Assembly: GCF_022346545.1 (NCBI RefSeq)
Contig: NZ_JAKRNU010000006.1
Span: 186,001-250,000 of the forward strand
Reading direction: 5' to 3'
From: Sporosarcina sp. ACRSM
Lineage (GTDB): Bacteria > Bacillota > Bacilli > Bacillales_A > Planococcaceae
DNA length: 64,000 nucleotides
Shown here: positions 36,627 through 46,429 of the stretch, in pieces
How positions within the stretch are numbered: position 1 is the first letter of the stretch
Layout of the letters: the number at the start of each line of letters is the position of its first letter
Translations under genes and position numbers: made by a program
Notes under the pieces: model-generated
Databases searched by the model: none
What the model was told of the DNA's origin: nothing
Seen by the model: the letters and a program-made list of their open reading frames with translations, nothing else

Positions 36627-37705
36627 TGGATTCCCTCTTTTTTATTTTTAACGAATTGCACTACACATAAAAAGATCGGCCAAATCATCAGTCCGTACGT
36701 TACATAATAGATACGTTCATACAATTCTTTTTGAAATTCTTTTGGAAGCGGAAGGCTGATCATCAGATAGATGATTAATGCAATGATATAGAGATGGCTC
36801 TTCTTTTCCATCCCACGGATTGAGTCAACGCCTTTTTTCGCGACCCATAAATAGGCAGCCGTTGTCGTTAATATGAAAAAGACCCAAAGCGTAATGGCCA
36901 ATACGTCAATCCGCTCCAAAAAGGATAGTTTCACCGCATTGAACAAATAGAGGACCGGATACATGACATTCTCCAGCTGCCATTGTGAATAATACATGAC
37001 ACTGACCAGGGTCGTTGAAAGATAGCATAAGATGCAAATCCAAATTCCATACGAAGCATGTCTAAAAGCCTTTTCTTGCTGAATAATATAAGGGAAATAA
37101 AATAAGATGACCTCAAAGCCGACGACTGAGATAAACCCTTTTTGCGTCGCCGCCAAAAATTCCTCTCTTGTGAAATTAAAGAGAGGCAATGTATGTCCGA
37201 TATCCCCTTCCGTAAATCCCCATGTCAAAAAGTACAGAAGCCATGTCACCAAGAAAAAACTGGCAATACAAAAACGGGCAATCGACTTAATCCCATTGTT
37301 CGCAATGTAGATCAGCAATAAAAAGAAAATGAACAGGGGTCCCGTAATGGTGCGATCCGAAAGTGCGACAACTTGAATCAGTTCTAAATATCCTTCGCAA
37401 ACAGACGCCAACAAAATGATGGCATAAACGATAATTGCTGTATTGATGCATGTTCCGACCCATTTCCCGAATAGCTTTTGATGAATGCCGAATAAGGTCA
37501 GTTCATGGTTCTGTCGGGCAATCCAGATCATTGGAATCAGCAATAGGTTTGCAAATGCACCGAACATGATCGGGAACCACCATTGGCTATACCCTACCGG
37601 ACTCAATAAGTTGGGTAAGGATAATAAGGCGCTCCCTATCATGACATTCTGAACGAGGAAAACAACATGATAGCCATTGAGTGTTTTGGATTGATGGATA
37701 TGCAT
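36623..37705 (-). CDS. Spore germination permease, GerB family
   Basis: This 360-residue protein has about ten membrane spans and belongs to the APC-type endospore germination permeases. It begins with MIGSALLSLPNLLSPVGYSQ and shows typical spans thereafter. It is the B subunit that binds the germinant. It follows gerA by three bases and overlaps gerC. The germinant cannot be told from sequence. Confidence 0.92.
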   Translation of the reverse strand: MHIHQSKTLNGYHVVFLVQNVMIGSALLSLPNLLSPVGYSQWWFPIMFGAFANLLLIPMIWIARQNHELTLFGIHQKLFGKWVGTCINTAIIVYAIILLASVCEGYLELIQVVALSDRTITGPLFIFFLLLIYIANNGIKSIARFCIASFFLVTWLLYFLTWGFTEGDIGHTLPLFNFTREEFLAATQKGFISVVGFEVILFYFPYIIQQEKAFRHASYGIWICILCYLSTTLVSVMYYSQWQLENVMYPVLYLFNAVKLSFLERIDVLAITLWVFFILTTTAAYLWVAKKGVDSIRGMEKKSHLYIIALIIYLMISLPLPKEFQKELYERIYYVTYGLMIWPIFLCVVQFVKNKKEGIQ

Positions 37706-37708
37706 CGC

Positions 37709-39157
37709 TTACTCCTCTCCATCCGTAGGAAGTGTCCTATTTTCCACTTCACCTGAAATACCTTTTCGGTGCTGACTAAGGGTAAGGGGAGCTCGAAAAA
37801 TCCCATCCAACAAATCGGTCCATTTCCTTGGAATGACCGGTGCCATATATGGCGTTCCAATTGACTTCAATGAAATCAGATGATATATGAGCCAAGCAAA
37901 AGCAATCATTTGACCATATAAACCGAACAAGCCTGCCGATAAAATAAAGATGTACCGGATGATACGACTCGTGTTACTCATAACAAAACTTGGTGGTAAA
38001 AATGAAAGCAATGCAGAAATCGCAACGAGCACAATCAATGTATTGCTGACCAGTCCTGCTTCAACGGCAGCTGTCCCAATGACAATACCGCCCACAATCC
38101 CGATCGTTTGACCAATTTTCGTAGGCATCCGTGATCCCGCTTCCCTTAACACTTCAATGACGATTTCCATGAAAAGCACTTCAATCACCGGTGGAAAAGG
38201 GACTCTGCTCCTCGATTCCTGCAAGTTGATCAATACTTCGAAAGGCAACATTTCGGGATGGTGGGAAAGCGCCGAAATATAGAAAGGGGTAAGCATGATT
38301 GTTAAAAAGAAACCAAAAAACCGGATACACCGCAGAAGCGTCGCCGTCGGCCAACGACTATACTGGTCTTCCGGGGATGTAAAAAATTCAAAAAACGAAC
38401 TTGGACAAATGAGTGCCGTTTGACTATTGTCCAACAAAATGATGATACGCCCGTCCAAAAGCGAAGTCACAACACTGTCGGGTCTTTCTGTATTATGAAA
38501 TTGAGGGAATGGGGAGAATTGGCTCTCTTCCATTAACTGACTGAGTTCATTAATATCATTAATGCCAGTTGTCCGAATCGAATGGAGTCGTTGCACTATT
38601 TTTTCTAGATTGTTCTTGTTCACGAGATGCTCCATATAAAGGACGGTTGCTTTCGTATTCGTTTCCGAACCGATTCTGTATTCATCACTTTTTAACCCAC
38701 TGTTATGAATACGTCTTTTAATGAGGGAGATGTTCGTTTGCATCGCTTCGGTAAAGGAATTTCTTGGGCCCGCAATCGTAGATTCAGTATCGGATTCTTC
38801 AATTGCTCCCGTCGGTGGACTATATGTATTTACTTTTAAATAGTGATTCCGCTCGTGAAAAAAGAGGATGGTGTATCCTGCAGTTATTAACGTAAGAAAG
38901 GTGTGGAGATTGGCCGGCCTCGCTTCTTCCCAAACTTGAGTCAAGTCCTCATGACCATTAAACAAAGGAATGATGACCGTTTCATGGAATCTAAGATGAT
39001 CTACAAGTGAACTAAGATAAAGGATACTCACCATTTCACCTGAAACGATAACCTTTTTGTAGATTGCATCATCGATTCCTTCTAATTGCCGCTGAACCTC
39101 GTCAATCAAAACGTTTTGTGTTTCGTTTCCTACCTCGTCTCCTCCCCCAATGCCCAT
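37709..39157 (-). CDS. Spore germination protein, GerA family
   Basis: This 482-residue A subunit has a large soluble N-terminal domain (about 1-240), the conserved ESRSRVPFPPVIEVLFMEI near the membrane domain, GQTIGIVGGIVIGTAAVEAG and five to six spans. Germinant receptors of this type form pentameric ion-release channels in the inner spore membrane. The ATG at 39157 is used, although a purine-rich stretch just inside the frame leaves a later start possible. It is the first gene of gerA-gerB-gerC; expression in the forespore under sigma-G is expected. Confidence 0.92.
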   Translation of the reverse strand: MGIGGGDEVGNETQNVLIDEVQRQLEGIDDAIYKKVIVSGEMVSILYLSSLVDHLRFHETVIIPLFNGHEDLTQVWEEARPANLHTFLTLITAGYTILFFHERNHYLKVNTYSPPTGAIEESDTESTIAGPRNSFTEAMQTNISLIKRRIHNSGLKSDEYRIGSETNTKATVLYMEHLVNKNNLEKIVQRLHSIRTTGINDINELSQLMEESQFSPFPQFHNTERPDSVVTSLLDGRIIILLDNSQTALICPSSFFEFFTSPEDQYSRWPTATLLRCIRFFGFFLTIMLTPFYISALSHHPEMLPFEVLINLQESRSRVPFPPVIEVLFMEIVIEVLREAGSRMPTKIGQTIGIVGGIVIGTAAVEAGLVSNTLIVLVAISALLSFLPPSFVMSNTSRIIRYIFILSAGLFGLYGQMIAFAWLIYHLISLKSIGTPYMAPVIPRKWTDLLDGIFRAPLTLSQHRKGISGEVENRTLPTDGEE

Positions 39158-39359
39158 CTACATACACCCGCTTTTCACAACGATTTTTACTGCAAGTTTG
39201 ACCAAGTGCATGGGATTTCATACGCTCGAAGGCAGTTAACCGGCTTGTTCGATTATAGACTGCCAATAGCTGACCGTTTACGATCATTTTCGTTGTATAC
39301 TAGAGTATAGCCATTTTTAAGCTCGATCATTGATAGAAAGTAAGAATTGAGGTGACAAA

Positions 39360-40262
39360 ATGAAACAGAAACCGATCTACGTAGAAGTGCCGATTCGTAC
39401 AGAGATGGACAACATATGGGAGGCTTCACAAGATCCAAGTTTACACGAACAATGGGATCTCCGCTTCTCTTCCATTACCTATTTGCCGAAAGAAGAAGGA
39501 CAACCACAGGAATTCGTCTATTCACGGACTGTCGGACCTTTTCTGACAGTGGAAGGTTGGGGAAAGAGCGTTGGAACGATACACCGAGAAAATGGCACCC
39601 GCTCCTCTTCCCTTCATTTTGGAACGGATCAGCGGATTTCACCCATCCGCGAAGGCCGTGGTTATTGGAACTATGTACCACAAGAAGATCATGTGAAATT
39701 TTTGACGCAATATGATTATGATGTGAATTTTGGCAAGGTCGGCAAATGGATTGATCAATTCACTTTCCGCCCGCTAATCGGTTGGGCAACAGCGCTCAGC
39801 TTTGACGTTTTGAAGAGATGGCTGGAACATGGGGAGCTCCCTCGTTTGCAATACATGCGCTTTTTTAGTACATACCTATTGACCTTGTTTTTCGCCTTTT
39901 TATGGATCTATCAAGGACTTGTACCAAAAATCATCGGCATGCATCCAGATGAACAAGCGATGATTGGAAACGCTTTGTCTTTATCGGAAAATCAGATGCC
40001 AATTGCAGTGCTGATACTTGGGATTGCGGAACTGTTATTTGGAATCGGCTGGCTGTTCTACCGGCGGAAACGGCAGTTATTCATGCTGCAACTCATTGTA
40101 TTCCCGCTTCTGACCGTTGCGGCGATGATTGCGGCTCCAACGGCGGTTCTTCATCCATTCAATCCGGTGACGTTCAATCTTGCGCTTATTGTACTTTCGA
40201 TCGTCGGTTTGTTGATCAGTAAAGACGTCCCGACAGCGACAAGCTGTAAGCGGAAAAGGTAG
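39360..40262 (+). CDS. yndG: DoxX-like protein with SRPBCC domain (YndG-like)
   Basis: This 300-residue protein combines an N-terminal ligand-binding SRPBCC-type domain (about 1-150; NIWEASQDPSLHEQWDLRF) with a C-terminal membrane domain of four spans of the DoxX-like type (FFSTYLLTLFFAFLWIYQGLVPK; IAVLILGIAELLFGIGW, in parts). It is the first gene of a three-gene cluster matching B. subtilis yndG-yndH-yndJ. The start has TTGAGGTGACAAA upstream. Its function in Bacillus is unknown; transport or modification of a lipid-like ligand is a guess. Confidence 0.75.
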   Translation: MKQKPIYVEVPIRTEMDNIWEASQDPSLHEQWDLRFSSITYLPKEEGQPQEFVYSRTVGPFLTVEGWGKSVGTIHRENGTRSSSLHFGTDQRISPIREGRGYWNYVPQEDHVKFLTQYDYDVNFGKVGKWIDQFTFRPLIGWATALSFDVLKRWLEHGELPRLQYMRFFSTYLLTLFFAFLWIYQGLVPKIIGMHPDEQAMIGNALSLSENQMPIAVLILGIAELLFGIGWLFYRRKRQLFMLQLIVFPLLTVAAMIAAPTAVLHPFNPVTFNLALIVLSIVGLLISKDVPTATSCKRKR

Positions 40263-40270
40263 GTGATCTG

Positions 40271-40885
40271 ATGTCGATTTACAAACAAGTGATGGGCGAG
40301 GATTTCAACCGGCTGCATCCGATGCTGCAACAAAGGTATGACTTGCCGGAAGGGACTGTCTTTAGCGCATCAGGAATCATGAAAGAAATTCACGGTGGCC
40401 CGAAATGGCTTTATCCGCTCTTCCGGATTGGCATCTATTGGAAGTTGCTGTTTCCCGAGCATGGAAAGAATATTCCCTTCACCATTCAAAACCGCGCGTT
40501 TGTCGGGAATCGTGGAGAAAGCCAAGTACATTGGGAACGGATTTTTCATTTTGGACAGAAAAGACGCTATTTCAATGCACTGATGAGCTTGAATGCCGAG
40601 CGACAAATCATCCAGGATTATCTTGGAGAACCGCATTTAGTTTACTCGGATTTGGCCTTCCATGTGGATGCTGACGGATTTTTGACAATTGAATCATTAG
40701 AACAACGCCTTGTACTCGGGAAACTTGAAATTCCATTGCCGCGACTATTTCAAGGCTTGGCAACGGTCCAGGAGAAATATGATGACGTACGAAGACTTTA
40801 TCAAATCTATGTCACCGTACGGAATCCTCTGATCGGCACGGTTTTTGCTTATGAAGGGACGTTTGCTGCTGATGCTGAATCGTAA
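40271..40885 (+). CDS. yndH: DUF4166 domain protein (YndH-like)
   Basis: This 204-residue soluble protein begins GEDFNRLHPMLQQRYDLPEG, the DUF4166 signature, and has the later NVPFTIQNRAF/HWERIFHF-like region (NIPFTIQNRAFVG, VHWERIFHFG). DUF4166 proteins occur with DoxX-like and YndJ proteins. It starts 8 bp after yndG with AGGTAGGTGATCTG upstream. The function is unknown. Confidence 0.78.
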   Translation: MSIYKQVMGEDFNRLHPMLQQRYDLPEGTVFSASGIMKEIHGGPKWLYPLFRIGIYWKLLFPEHGKNIPFTIQNRAFVGNRGESQVHWERIFHFGQKRRYFNALMSLNAERQIIQDYLGEPHLVYSDLAFHVDADGFLTIESLEQRLVLGKLEIPLPRLFQGLATVQEKYDDVRRLYQIYVTVRNPLIGTVFAYEGTFAADAES

Positions 40886-42461
40886 TTTCCTCATACTCTA
40901 TGTCGTCCTGTTTTTAGGTGTAGCTTATTTCAGTGTCAATCCATGGCCTTCCCTAATGCTGACGGTAGCCCAACTTGTCTATGTTCCGATCGCCTTGCGA
41001 CTGATTGTCAAAAAGGATGATTGGTTTACAAAATGCTTTCCTTTTATTTTCATTCCTGCGTATATGGCAGTTGTATTGCTGCAGCTCACTGCTTCGGCCA
41101 AATGGGAAATCCTATTGGCTACTGTTTATTTATCGTTTACAGTTGTTGTGGCGCTGTACGGGTTATCACGTTTTTTCAACCGGGGATTCACCCATATGGA
41201 AGAGTTTGCAATTGATATAGGGCTGATTTACCTTTCTTTGGGAGGCGCTTGGTTTTTTGCCTATGTAGTGGGCATCGATACAGGTTTTAGTCCGCTCATT
41301 ACTTGGTTGACAGCCATCCATTTCCATTACTCGTCATTTTTGCTCCCCCTATTCATCGGGTTATTGGGAAGGATTTATAAGCCTGCCAAGTATTCCTTGA
41401 TTTGTTTGATCCTCATTGTGGCACCAATGGTCGTGGCAATCGGCATTACGTTTTCCAAATGGCTTGAATTGCTTTCTGTCCTGCTCTATATTATCGGGAT
41501 CGGCGGATTAATCGGCATGGCTTGGAAGGCGCCTTTCGCTCACAAGCTTCAACAATGGCTCGTCCGCATTTCCTTTAGTGCGCTTGGGGTGACCATCATC
41601 TTTTCCTTATTGTATGCACTTGGAAACGGCTTTGGGCTGACATCGGTCAACATTGATTTTATGCTCCGTTTCCATGGACTGTTAAACTGTGTACTTTTTG
41701 CCTTACTTGGAATCCTCGGCTGGTCATTAGCCATCCCGACACCAACCTATGAAATGCCACACTTCCCGATTAGCACTATACGTGGGAAATGGGTAGTTGG
41801 TGAGCAGGTTTTGAATCAAATTGTGAACAATGAACATCGGGGACTTGTAGATGATATGCAAGTATATGGTCATTCCTCTTTACCTCCGCGTATCATCGAT
41901 TTTTATGAAAACACGAAGGATTATCGGCTCGTTGCCCGTGTGAAATGGCAGAACTGGTTTAAACCGTTCGCTTTCCTGTATACATTGGCTAGCCAAAAAA
42001 CGCAGCAGATCAATCTGCCGTTTCATGACGACAAAGTGGAAATGACCGGCAACATCCTTGCCCTTCAAGATGATGTGGACGGGCGTGATCATGTGCGAGC
42101 TTGGGTGCGGAAAATCGAGGAGGATACGGTCTTTGTTGCACTTTACTCACAGCATCAAACAGCACAGCGAACCTATATGAACATTGCCCTCCCATTGCCT
42201 TTGGCTACGATGACCGGCATTTTGGAGTTGAATCAGATTGGCGATCAATTACAGTTAACGAGCCGGACAACGGGTGTAGCTAATTCGGATGCAGGCATCT
42301 ACCTAACTTTCCGGGAAAACCAGTTGTTTAAACTACCGATTGAGGAGAACTTCCTTGTCCACGAAAATCCGGATGGGACATTGCGTGCAGAACATCAGAT
42401 GTGGATTTTCGCATGGTCCTTTTTGACGATTGACTACTGGATCGAGCGCAGGGCGGATTGA
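40872..42461 (+). CDS. yndJ: YndJ-like membrane protein
   Basis: This roughly 529-residue protein has about nine spans in its N-terminal 290 residues, and a soluble C-terminal domain of about 230 residues beginning near FPISTIRGKWVVGEQVL. It matches the YndJ family. The start is uncertain: the ATG at 40872 is inside the 3' end of yndH (14-base overlap) and TTG or ATG codons lie 9 and 21 bases further up. The cluster with yndG and yndH, in the same order as in Bacillus, is the main support for the name. Confidence 0.75.
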   Translation: MLNRNFLILYVVLFLGVAYFSVNPWPSLMLTVAQLVYVPIALRLIVKKDDWFTKCFPFIFIPAYMAVVLLQLTASAKWEILLATVYLSFTVVVALYGLSRFFNRGFTHMEEFAIDIGLIYLSLGGAWFFAYVVGIDTGFSPLITWLTAIHFHYSSFLLPLFIGLLGRIYKPAKYSLICLILIVAPMVVAIGITFSKWLELLSVLLYIIGIGGLIGMAWKAPFAHKLQQWLVRISFSALGVTIIFSLLYALGNGFGLTSVNIDFMLRFHGLLNCVLFALLGILGWSLAIPTPTYEMPHFPISTIRGKWVVGEQVLNQIVNNEHRGLVDDMQVYGHSSLPPRIIDFYENTKDYRLVARVKWQNWFKPFAFLYTLASQKTQQINLPFHDDKVEMTGNILALQDDVDGRDHVRAWVRKIEEDTVFVALYSQHQTAQRTYMNIALPLPLATMTGILELNQIGDQLQLTSRTTGVANSDAGIYLTFRENQLFKLPIEENFLVHENPDGTLRAEHQMWIFAWSFLTIDYWIERRAD

Positions 42462-42501
42462 ATGGTTACTTGCTGACGAAACTTTCCAATGCTATACTTA
42501 A

Positions 42502-42789
42502 TCAATCACGCCTCGGAGTGATTGCGTCCAGATTTTGAATTGCGAATCGAACAGCGAAGGGTTCGATTTGCCGTATTTCTGAGCTTTTTGCAGAAATTAA
42601 GGCACTTAAATAAAATTAACTCCTTTCAAAATCTATGACATCCGCCGGAGGCTTAACTTGAATCAGCAAATTTTTTTGTACTGAAAGCGAAGCGTCAGCT
42701 ACAGAGAGTTTGAACTCCCCCTGATTGAAAAGCTTTCTGACATTCATCCCACTACTTATGGAAGTGGGGGAATCCTGCTGAATCAAGTG
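42502..42789 (+). repeat. Multi-hairpin palindromic repeat, copy C (long form)
   Basis: A 288-bp version. It shares the terminal palindrome, the CCAGATTTTGAA...TTTCAAAATCT hairpin and the ACATCCGCCGGAGGCTT block with copies A and B. Its large hairpin contains two extra hairpins, GCGAATCGAAC/GTTCGATTTGC and a TTTCTG/CAGAAATTAAGGC module, which are the same modules found in copy D. The outer closing arms have changed together: TTGAATCAGC pairs with GCTGAATCAA, where copy A has TTCGTTCAGC and GCTGAATGAA. It lies 40 bp after yndJ. Confidence 0.75.
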
Positions 42790-42859
42790 AGACGTCTAAA
42801 CTGAATGAGTGATGGATATGCTAACGATATTGAACCAACACTATAATTTTGAACGTTTG

Positions 42860-42893
42860 AATCCTTGACAGAAATCTGTCAAGGATTTTTGTT
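42860..42893 (+). terminator. Terminator upstream of the CDF gene
   Basis: Stem AATCCTTGACAG/CTGTCAAGGATT followed by TTTTTGTTT. It lies after repeat copy C and may end the yndGHJ transcript after it has passed through the repeat. Confidence 0.88.
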
Positions 42894-42930
42894 TCCCGGG
42901 GGAAAGACATAAAATAGGGGGTCATGGAAG

Positions 42931-43830
42931 ATGAATAAAGATCGTCACGCAAGTGCTTCAATCGTGGCTGTATGGATCAGTTTAATCAGCAATATCCTGT
43001 TAACGATCCTGAAACTCGTTGTAGGGGTGCTTTTCAAAAGTCCGGTTCTCGTGGCGGATGGTTTCCATAATGCCGGAGATGTCATCGCAACAGGCGCTGC
43101 CCTGACATCGATGCGCATTTCGAAACGTCCCGCTGATGATGACCATCCATATGGCCATGGAAAAGCCGAAGTCATTAGCTCCGCCATTGTCGCGCTTATT
43201 TTAGGGATCGCTGCCCTTTATATCGCCTTCGAAGCCGTAATGGCCTTTTTCGAAGAACCGGCAAAAGCAAGCTTGCTGGCCTTACTGACCGCCTTCATCT
43301 CGCTTATCTGGAAACAGGCATTGTACATCTATACAATCAGACTCGGAAAACTGACGAATAGTAAAGGACTCATCGCCACGGCCTATGATCACCTTGCAGA
43401 TGTCTACGCTTCCCTTGCCGCTGTTTTAGGGATCGGCCTTGCGCTGATTGGGGATTTATATGACATCCACTTCCTCGCATATGGGGATCCGTTTGCTGGG
43501 ATTATCGTATCCGGGTTGGTGTTGAAGCTTGCTTACGATATCGGGAAAGAGGCACTGGATGTGCTGATGGAGAAAAATATAAACCAACAACGGTTGGATG
43601 AGTTTGCGCTGTTAATCCTGACCATCCCTGAAGTGAAACGAATCGATCGCTTGCGGGCCCGTGAACATGGTCATTATATTCTTGTAGATCTACGGGCGAG
43701 TGTTCCAGGTGAAATGACCATCCAGGAAGGACATGATGTTTCGCGAAAGATTAAGCAAACGATCATGGAACAGCATCGTGATGTGGATGAAGTGCTTATT
43801 CACTTAAATCCATGGTATGAGGATGATTGA
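42931..43830 (+). CDS. Cation diffusion facilitator metal exporter
   Basis: This 299-residue protein has six spans and the CDF metal-site motifs DGFHNAGDV in TM2 and YDHLADV in TM5, plus HPYGHGKAE before TM3. A cytoplasmic C-terminal domain (LILTIPEVKRIDRLRAREHGH) follows, ending in a short His/Asp region. The first site is D-x2-H-x3-D rather than the D-x3-D of manganese-type exporters, so zinc, cobalt or iron is possible. The start follows AAAATAGGGGGTCATGGAAG. It is monocistronic between two terminators. Confidence 0.9.
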   Translation: MNKDRHASASIVAVWISLISNILLTILKLVVGVLFKSPVLVADGFHNAGDVIATGAALTSMRISKRPADDDHPYGHGKAEVISSAIVALILGIAALYIAFEAVMAFFEEPAKASLLALLTAFISLIWKQALYIYTIRLGKLTNSKGLIATAYDHLADVYASLAAVLGIGLALIGDLYDIHFLAYGDPFAGIIVSGLVLKLAYDIGKEALDVLMEKNINQQRLDEFALLILTIPEVKRIDRLRAREHGHYILVDLRASVPGEMTIQEGHDVSRKIKQTIMEQHRDVDEVLIHLNPWYEDD

Positions 43831-43834
43831 CTAT

Positions 43835-43873
43835 AAAAAAAACGCGTAACGAAAACCCGTTACGCGTTTTTTT
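43835..43873. terminator. Bidirectional terminator between CDF and LCP genes
   Basis: Stem AAAAACGCGTAACG/CGTTACGCGTTTTT with T runs on both strands; it reaches the stop codon of the LCP gene. Confidence 0.92.
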
Positions 43874-44840
43874 ATGGTTGATTTTCTACTGTTTCAGAGT
43901 TGTTGTCTTCTTCTGTAGGCGATAGAAATTCTTTCAGCGCCTGCTTGTTCTTTTCGAAATCGATGCTCAATACTTCACCGACACTTTCGCGCTTATCTAC
44001 GTAAGAATTGGCTACGGGGATCCTCAGCGTTTCCATCGTCGCATTTTTGTTCAGCAACATGCCTTTTCCGATCGAAAGTAACGTCATCTTATCTACATTG
44101 GTTTCAATATAAGGCTCTACGACACCGAGCAGTTTGGGCAAGTTCACGAATGTATGGAAACTGATCGCTTGATCTTTCAATTTCGTCATTACTTCCTGCT
44201 GCCGCTCAACCCGTCCAAAATCACTTAGCCGATCATGACGGAATCGGACATACCCCAATAATTGTTCACCGTTTAACGCTTGTTTTCCCGGATGGAGTGT
44301 CATGTAGATTCCATGAGACATCGTATAAGGTATATCTACTTCTATCCCATCGGGTGCGATGACATCTACAATTTTGGAAAATCCGGCAAAGTCCACCATT
44401 GCATAATAATGAACGTCGATATCAAAGTTTTCCTTAATCGTCTTTCGAACAAGTTCTGGTCCGCCTATTGCGAATGCAGCATTCATTTTCTGTTTTCCAT
44501 GCCCCGGAATATCCACATAAATGTCTCTCATAATAGAAACGAGTCGTACATCATTTGTCGTTTGATTGTAATGTGCAATCATCAAGGTATCAGCTCGAGC
44601 CTTCTCGTCTCCCCTTGCATCGCTACCTAACAGCAACACATTAATCTCACCAAATACTGGCTCCGCACCTTCAAATGGATCAAATACTTCATCTTTCATG
44701 GCGTTTTTTCCCGCGATGGATAAACCATGATTGTATTGGATGACCCAATAGGCAACCCCTATGATAAGGAGAGAAACGATGGTGAATTGCACGAACCGTA
44801 GGCCTCTCCGTTTCTTTTTTCTTCTTTCACTTCTTTTCAT
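43872..44840 (-). CDS. LytR-CpsA-Psr (LCP) family glycopolymer ligase
   Basis: This 322-residue protein has a basic cytoplasmic start, one span (FTIVSLLIIGVAYWVIQY) and an extracellular LCP domain. LCP hallmarks are LLLGSDARGDEKARADTLM, VSIMRDIYVDIPGHGKQKMN (in parts) and GEQLLGYVRFRHD with catalytic Arg and Asp residues. LCP enzymes attach wall teichoic acid or other polymers to peptidoglycan. The ATG at 44840 has AGGTGG eight bases upstream; an upstream GTG lies in that site. Confidence 0.92.
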   Translation of the reverse strand: MKRSERRKKKRRGLRFVQFTIVSLLIIGVAYWVIQYNHGLSIAGKNAMKDEVFDPFEGAEPVFGEINVLLLGSDARGDEKARADTLMIAHYNQTTNDVRLVSIMRDIYVDIPGHGKQKMNAAFAIGGPELVRKTIKENFDIDVHYYAMVDFAGFSKIVDVIAPDGIEVDIPYTMSHGIYMTLHPGKQALNGEQLLGYVRFRHDRLSDFGRVERQQEVMTKLKDQAISFHTFVNLPKLLGVVEPYIETNVDKMTLLSIGKGMLLNKNATMETLRIPVANSYVDKRESVGEVLSIDFEKNKQALKEFLSPTEEDNNSETVENQP

Positions 44841-45014
44841 CACTTCATCCACCTATCGTTCAGCTAGATATCATTTAGTCGTTCATCTATGTGTAATCAT
44901 AAGCCCTTCATTCTAATGGAAAAAGGATTCTCTAAAAAGTCTAGTCGTGCATCGACAATTTGTCAATGTAGGTTATACTGTTAGAATAGATAAATGCGCG
45001 AAGGAGCGACTGTT

Positions 45015-45473
45015 ATGGAGAAAAACCTTCAATTTCATCTCATTGAACGTTGTGACAAAGAAACGGAAGACGTCATCCAAGCTGAGGAGCCAAGCTTCTT
45101 AGACTCTTCAATTTCATATTTAAAGCGGCATCCAAATGAATTCATCTATGTAGAATCTGGTGCATTCGACGCTATTCGGGTCGATGCAATTGCCATGGAA
45201 TTTGATGAAGTATTTGAAACGAATGTCGCATTGTTCGGATTGAAACTGCAAAAGAAATTTGGAGCGGCGATTCAATCTTATATGGACGATCATTTACATG
45301 GTAAGGTTGCGAAATTCAGTATACTGTTTTCAGGGGAAGACGGGTTATGGGACGTCAATTTTGCGTTAGATGCCATGGAAGGATTCACCGAAGAATTGTC
45401 ATTTAAACAAGTTTATGATTTGATTTATCGCTTCGTCTTCAAATTGGTTGAAGCGATGGAGGAAGCGCAGTAA
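45015..45473 (+). CDS. Hypothetical protein, 152 residues
   Basis: A soluble acidic protein. Clear segments are SSISYLKRHPNEFIYVESGA, DEVFETNVALFGLKLQKKFG and the Phe-rich end FKQVYDLIYRFVFKLVEAME. No family is recognised. The ATG at 45015 follows GAAGGAGCGACTGTT. It is 14 bp upstream of a methyltransferase gene, so the two form an operon. A promoter-like -10 TATACT occurs shortly upstream (about 44970-44976). Confidence 0.65.
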   Translation: MEKNLQFHLIERCDKETEDVIQAEEPSFLDSSISYLKRHPNEFIYVESGAFDAIRVDAIAMEFDEVFETNVALFGLKLQKKFGAAIQSYMDDHLHGKVAKFSILFSGEDGLWDVNFALDAMEGFTEELSFKQVYDLIYRFVFKLVEAMEEAQ

Positions 45474-45487
45474 AGGATGGGAATTGT

Positions 45488-46429
45488 TTGAGAGATCCGG
45501 AATTTATATACACCTATGTACGTCATAAAGATGAACAAGATCTATGCAAGTTGGAAATGCGTGCTTTTTTTGGTTTTGACGCACCTTCCAATGTATTGAA
45601 AAGTACAGTTGAAATCAATCCGAGCCGCAGTCCATTCATGAAAGAACGGCTGGATATCCTGTATGAAGACACAAGCCTGGAAGGACTTCAGGAACAGGTA
45701 GGACAACTTGAAATAGAGGACAAAACTTTTCGCGTTGTCTGTTTGAATACGACAGAGTTGGACACAACAAAAAAAATCGGCCATGCTGAACGGCGGAAAA
45801 TAGAGCGGGAAATCGGATTGCGTATCCAAGGTGAACCGGATTTGGATAATCCGGAACTCGTTTTCGGCATTGTTCTGCTCGGTAACACTTGGTATTTTGG
45901 ACAGTATGTCGAAAGTGAAGCAATCTGGTTTCAGCATCAGCAAAAACCGCATATGTATTCAACGGCGCTCAGTACCCGTGTCGCAAGGGCTGTTGCCAAT
46001 ATTGCGGCCCCACAACCCGAAGGTATTCAAGTCATTGATCCTTGTTGCGGCATCGGTACGGTGTTAGTAGAAGCATTATCGATGGGCATAGACATTGTCG
46101 GTCGTGATATCAATCCACTCGTCGTATTAGGTTCACGTAAAAATATCGCTTATTTCGGATTGGAAGGCAATGTGACGATTGGCCCCATTGCAGATGTCGT
46201 AGACCATTACGATGTGGCGATCATCGATATGCCTTATAATTTATTTACCCATATTACGCCAGAAGGACAGCTCGATATTTTAAAAGAAGCACGCCGGTTT
46301 GCGAAGAAAGTCATCGTCGTGACAATTGACACGATTGATCATTTGGTAGCCGACGCCGGTTTTGGCATTACCGATCGCTGCATTGCCAAAAAAGGGACAT
46401 TTTCCCGTCAAATTCTTATTTGTGAATAA
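45488..46429 (+). CDS. THUMP/Trm11-like RNA methyltransferase
   Basis: This 313-residue protein has an N-terminal RNA-binding region (about 1-150) and a C-terminal Rossmann methyltransferase with motif I DPCCGIGTVLVEA, GRDINPLVVLGSRKN, and motif IV DMPYN, a DPPY-like catalytic loop used by tRNA guanosine N2 methyltransferases of the Trm11/TrmG10 type. The target in bacteria is not established. TTG start at 45488 with AAAGGATGGGAA upstream. It follows the 152-residue gene by 14 bp, ended by a terminator. Confidence 0.8.
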   Translation: MRDPEFIYTYVRHKDEQDLCKLEMRAFFGFDAPSNVLKSTVEINPSRSPFMKERLDILYEDTSLEGLQEQVGQLEIEDKTFRVVCLNTTELDTTKKIGHAERRKIEREIGLRIQGEPDLDNPELVFGIVLLGNTWYFGQYVESEAIWFQHQQKPHMYSTALSTRVARAVANIAAPQPEGIQVIDPCCGIGTVLVEALSMGIDIVGRDINPLVVLGSRKNIAYFGLEGNVTIGPIADVVDHYDVAIIDMPYNLFTHITPEGQLDILKEARRFAKKVIVVTIDTIDHLVADAGFGITDRCIAKKGTFSRQILICE

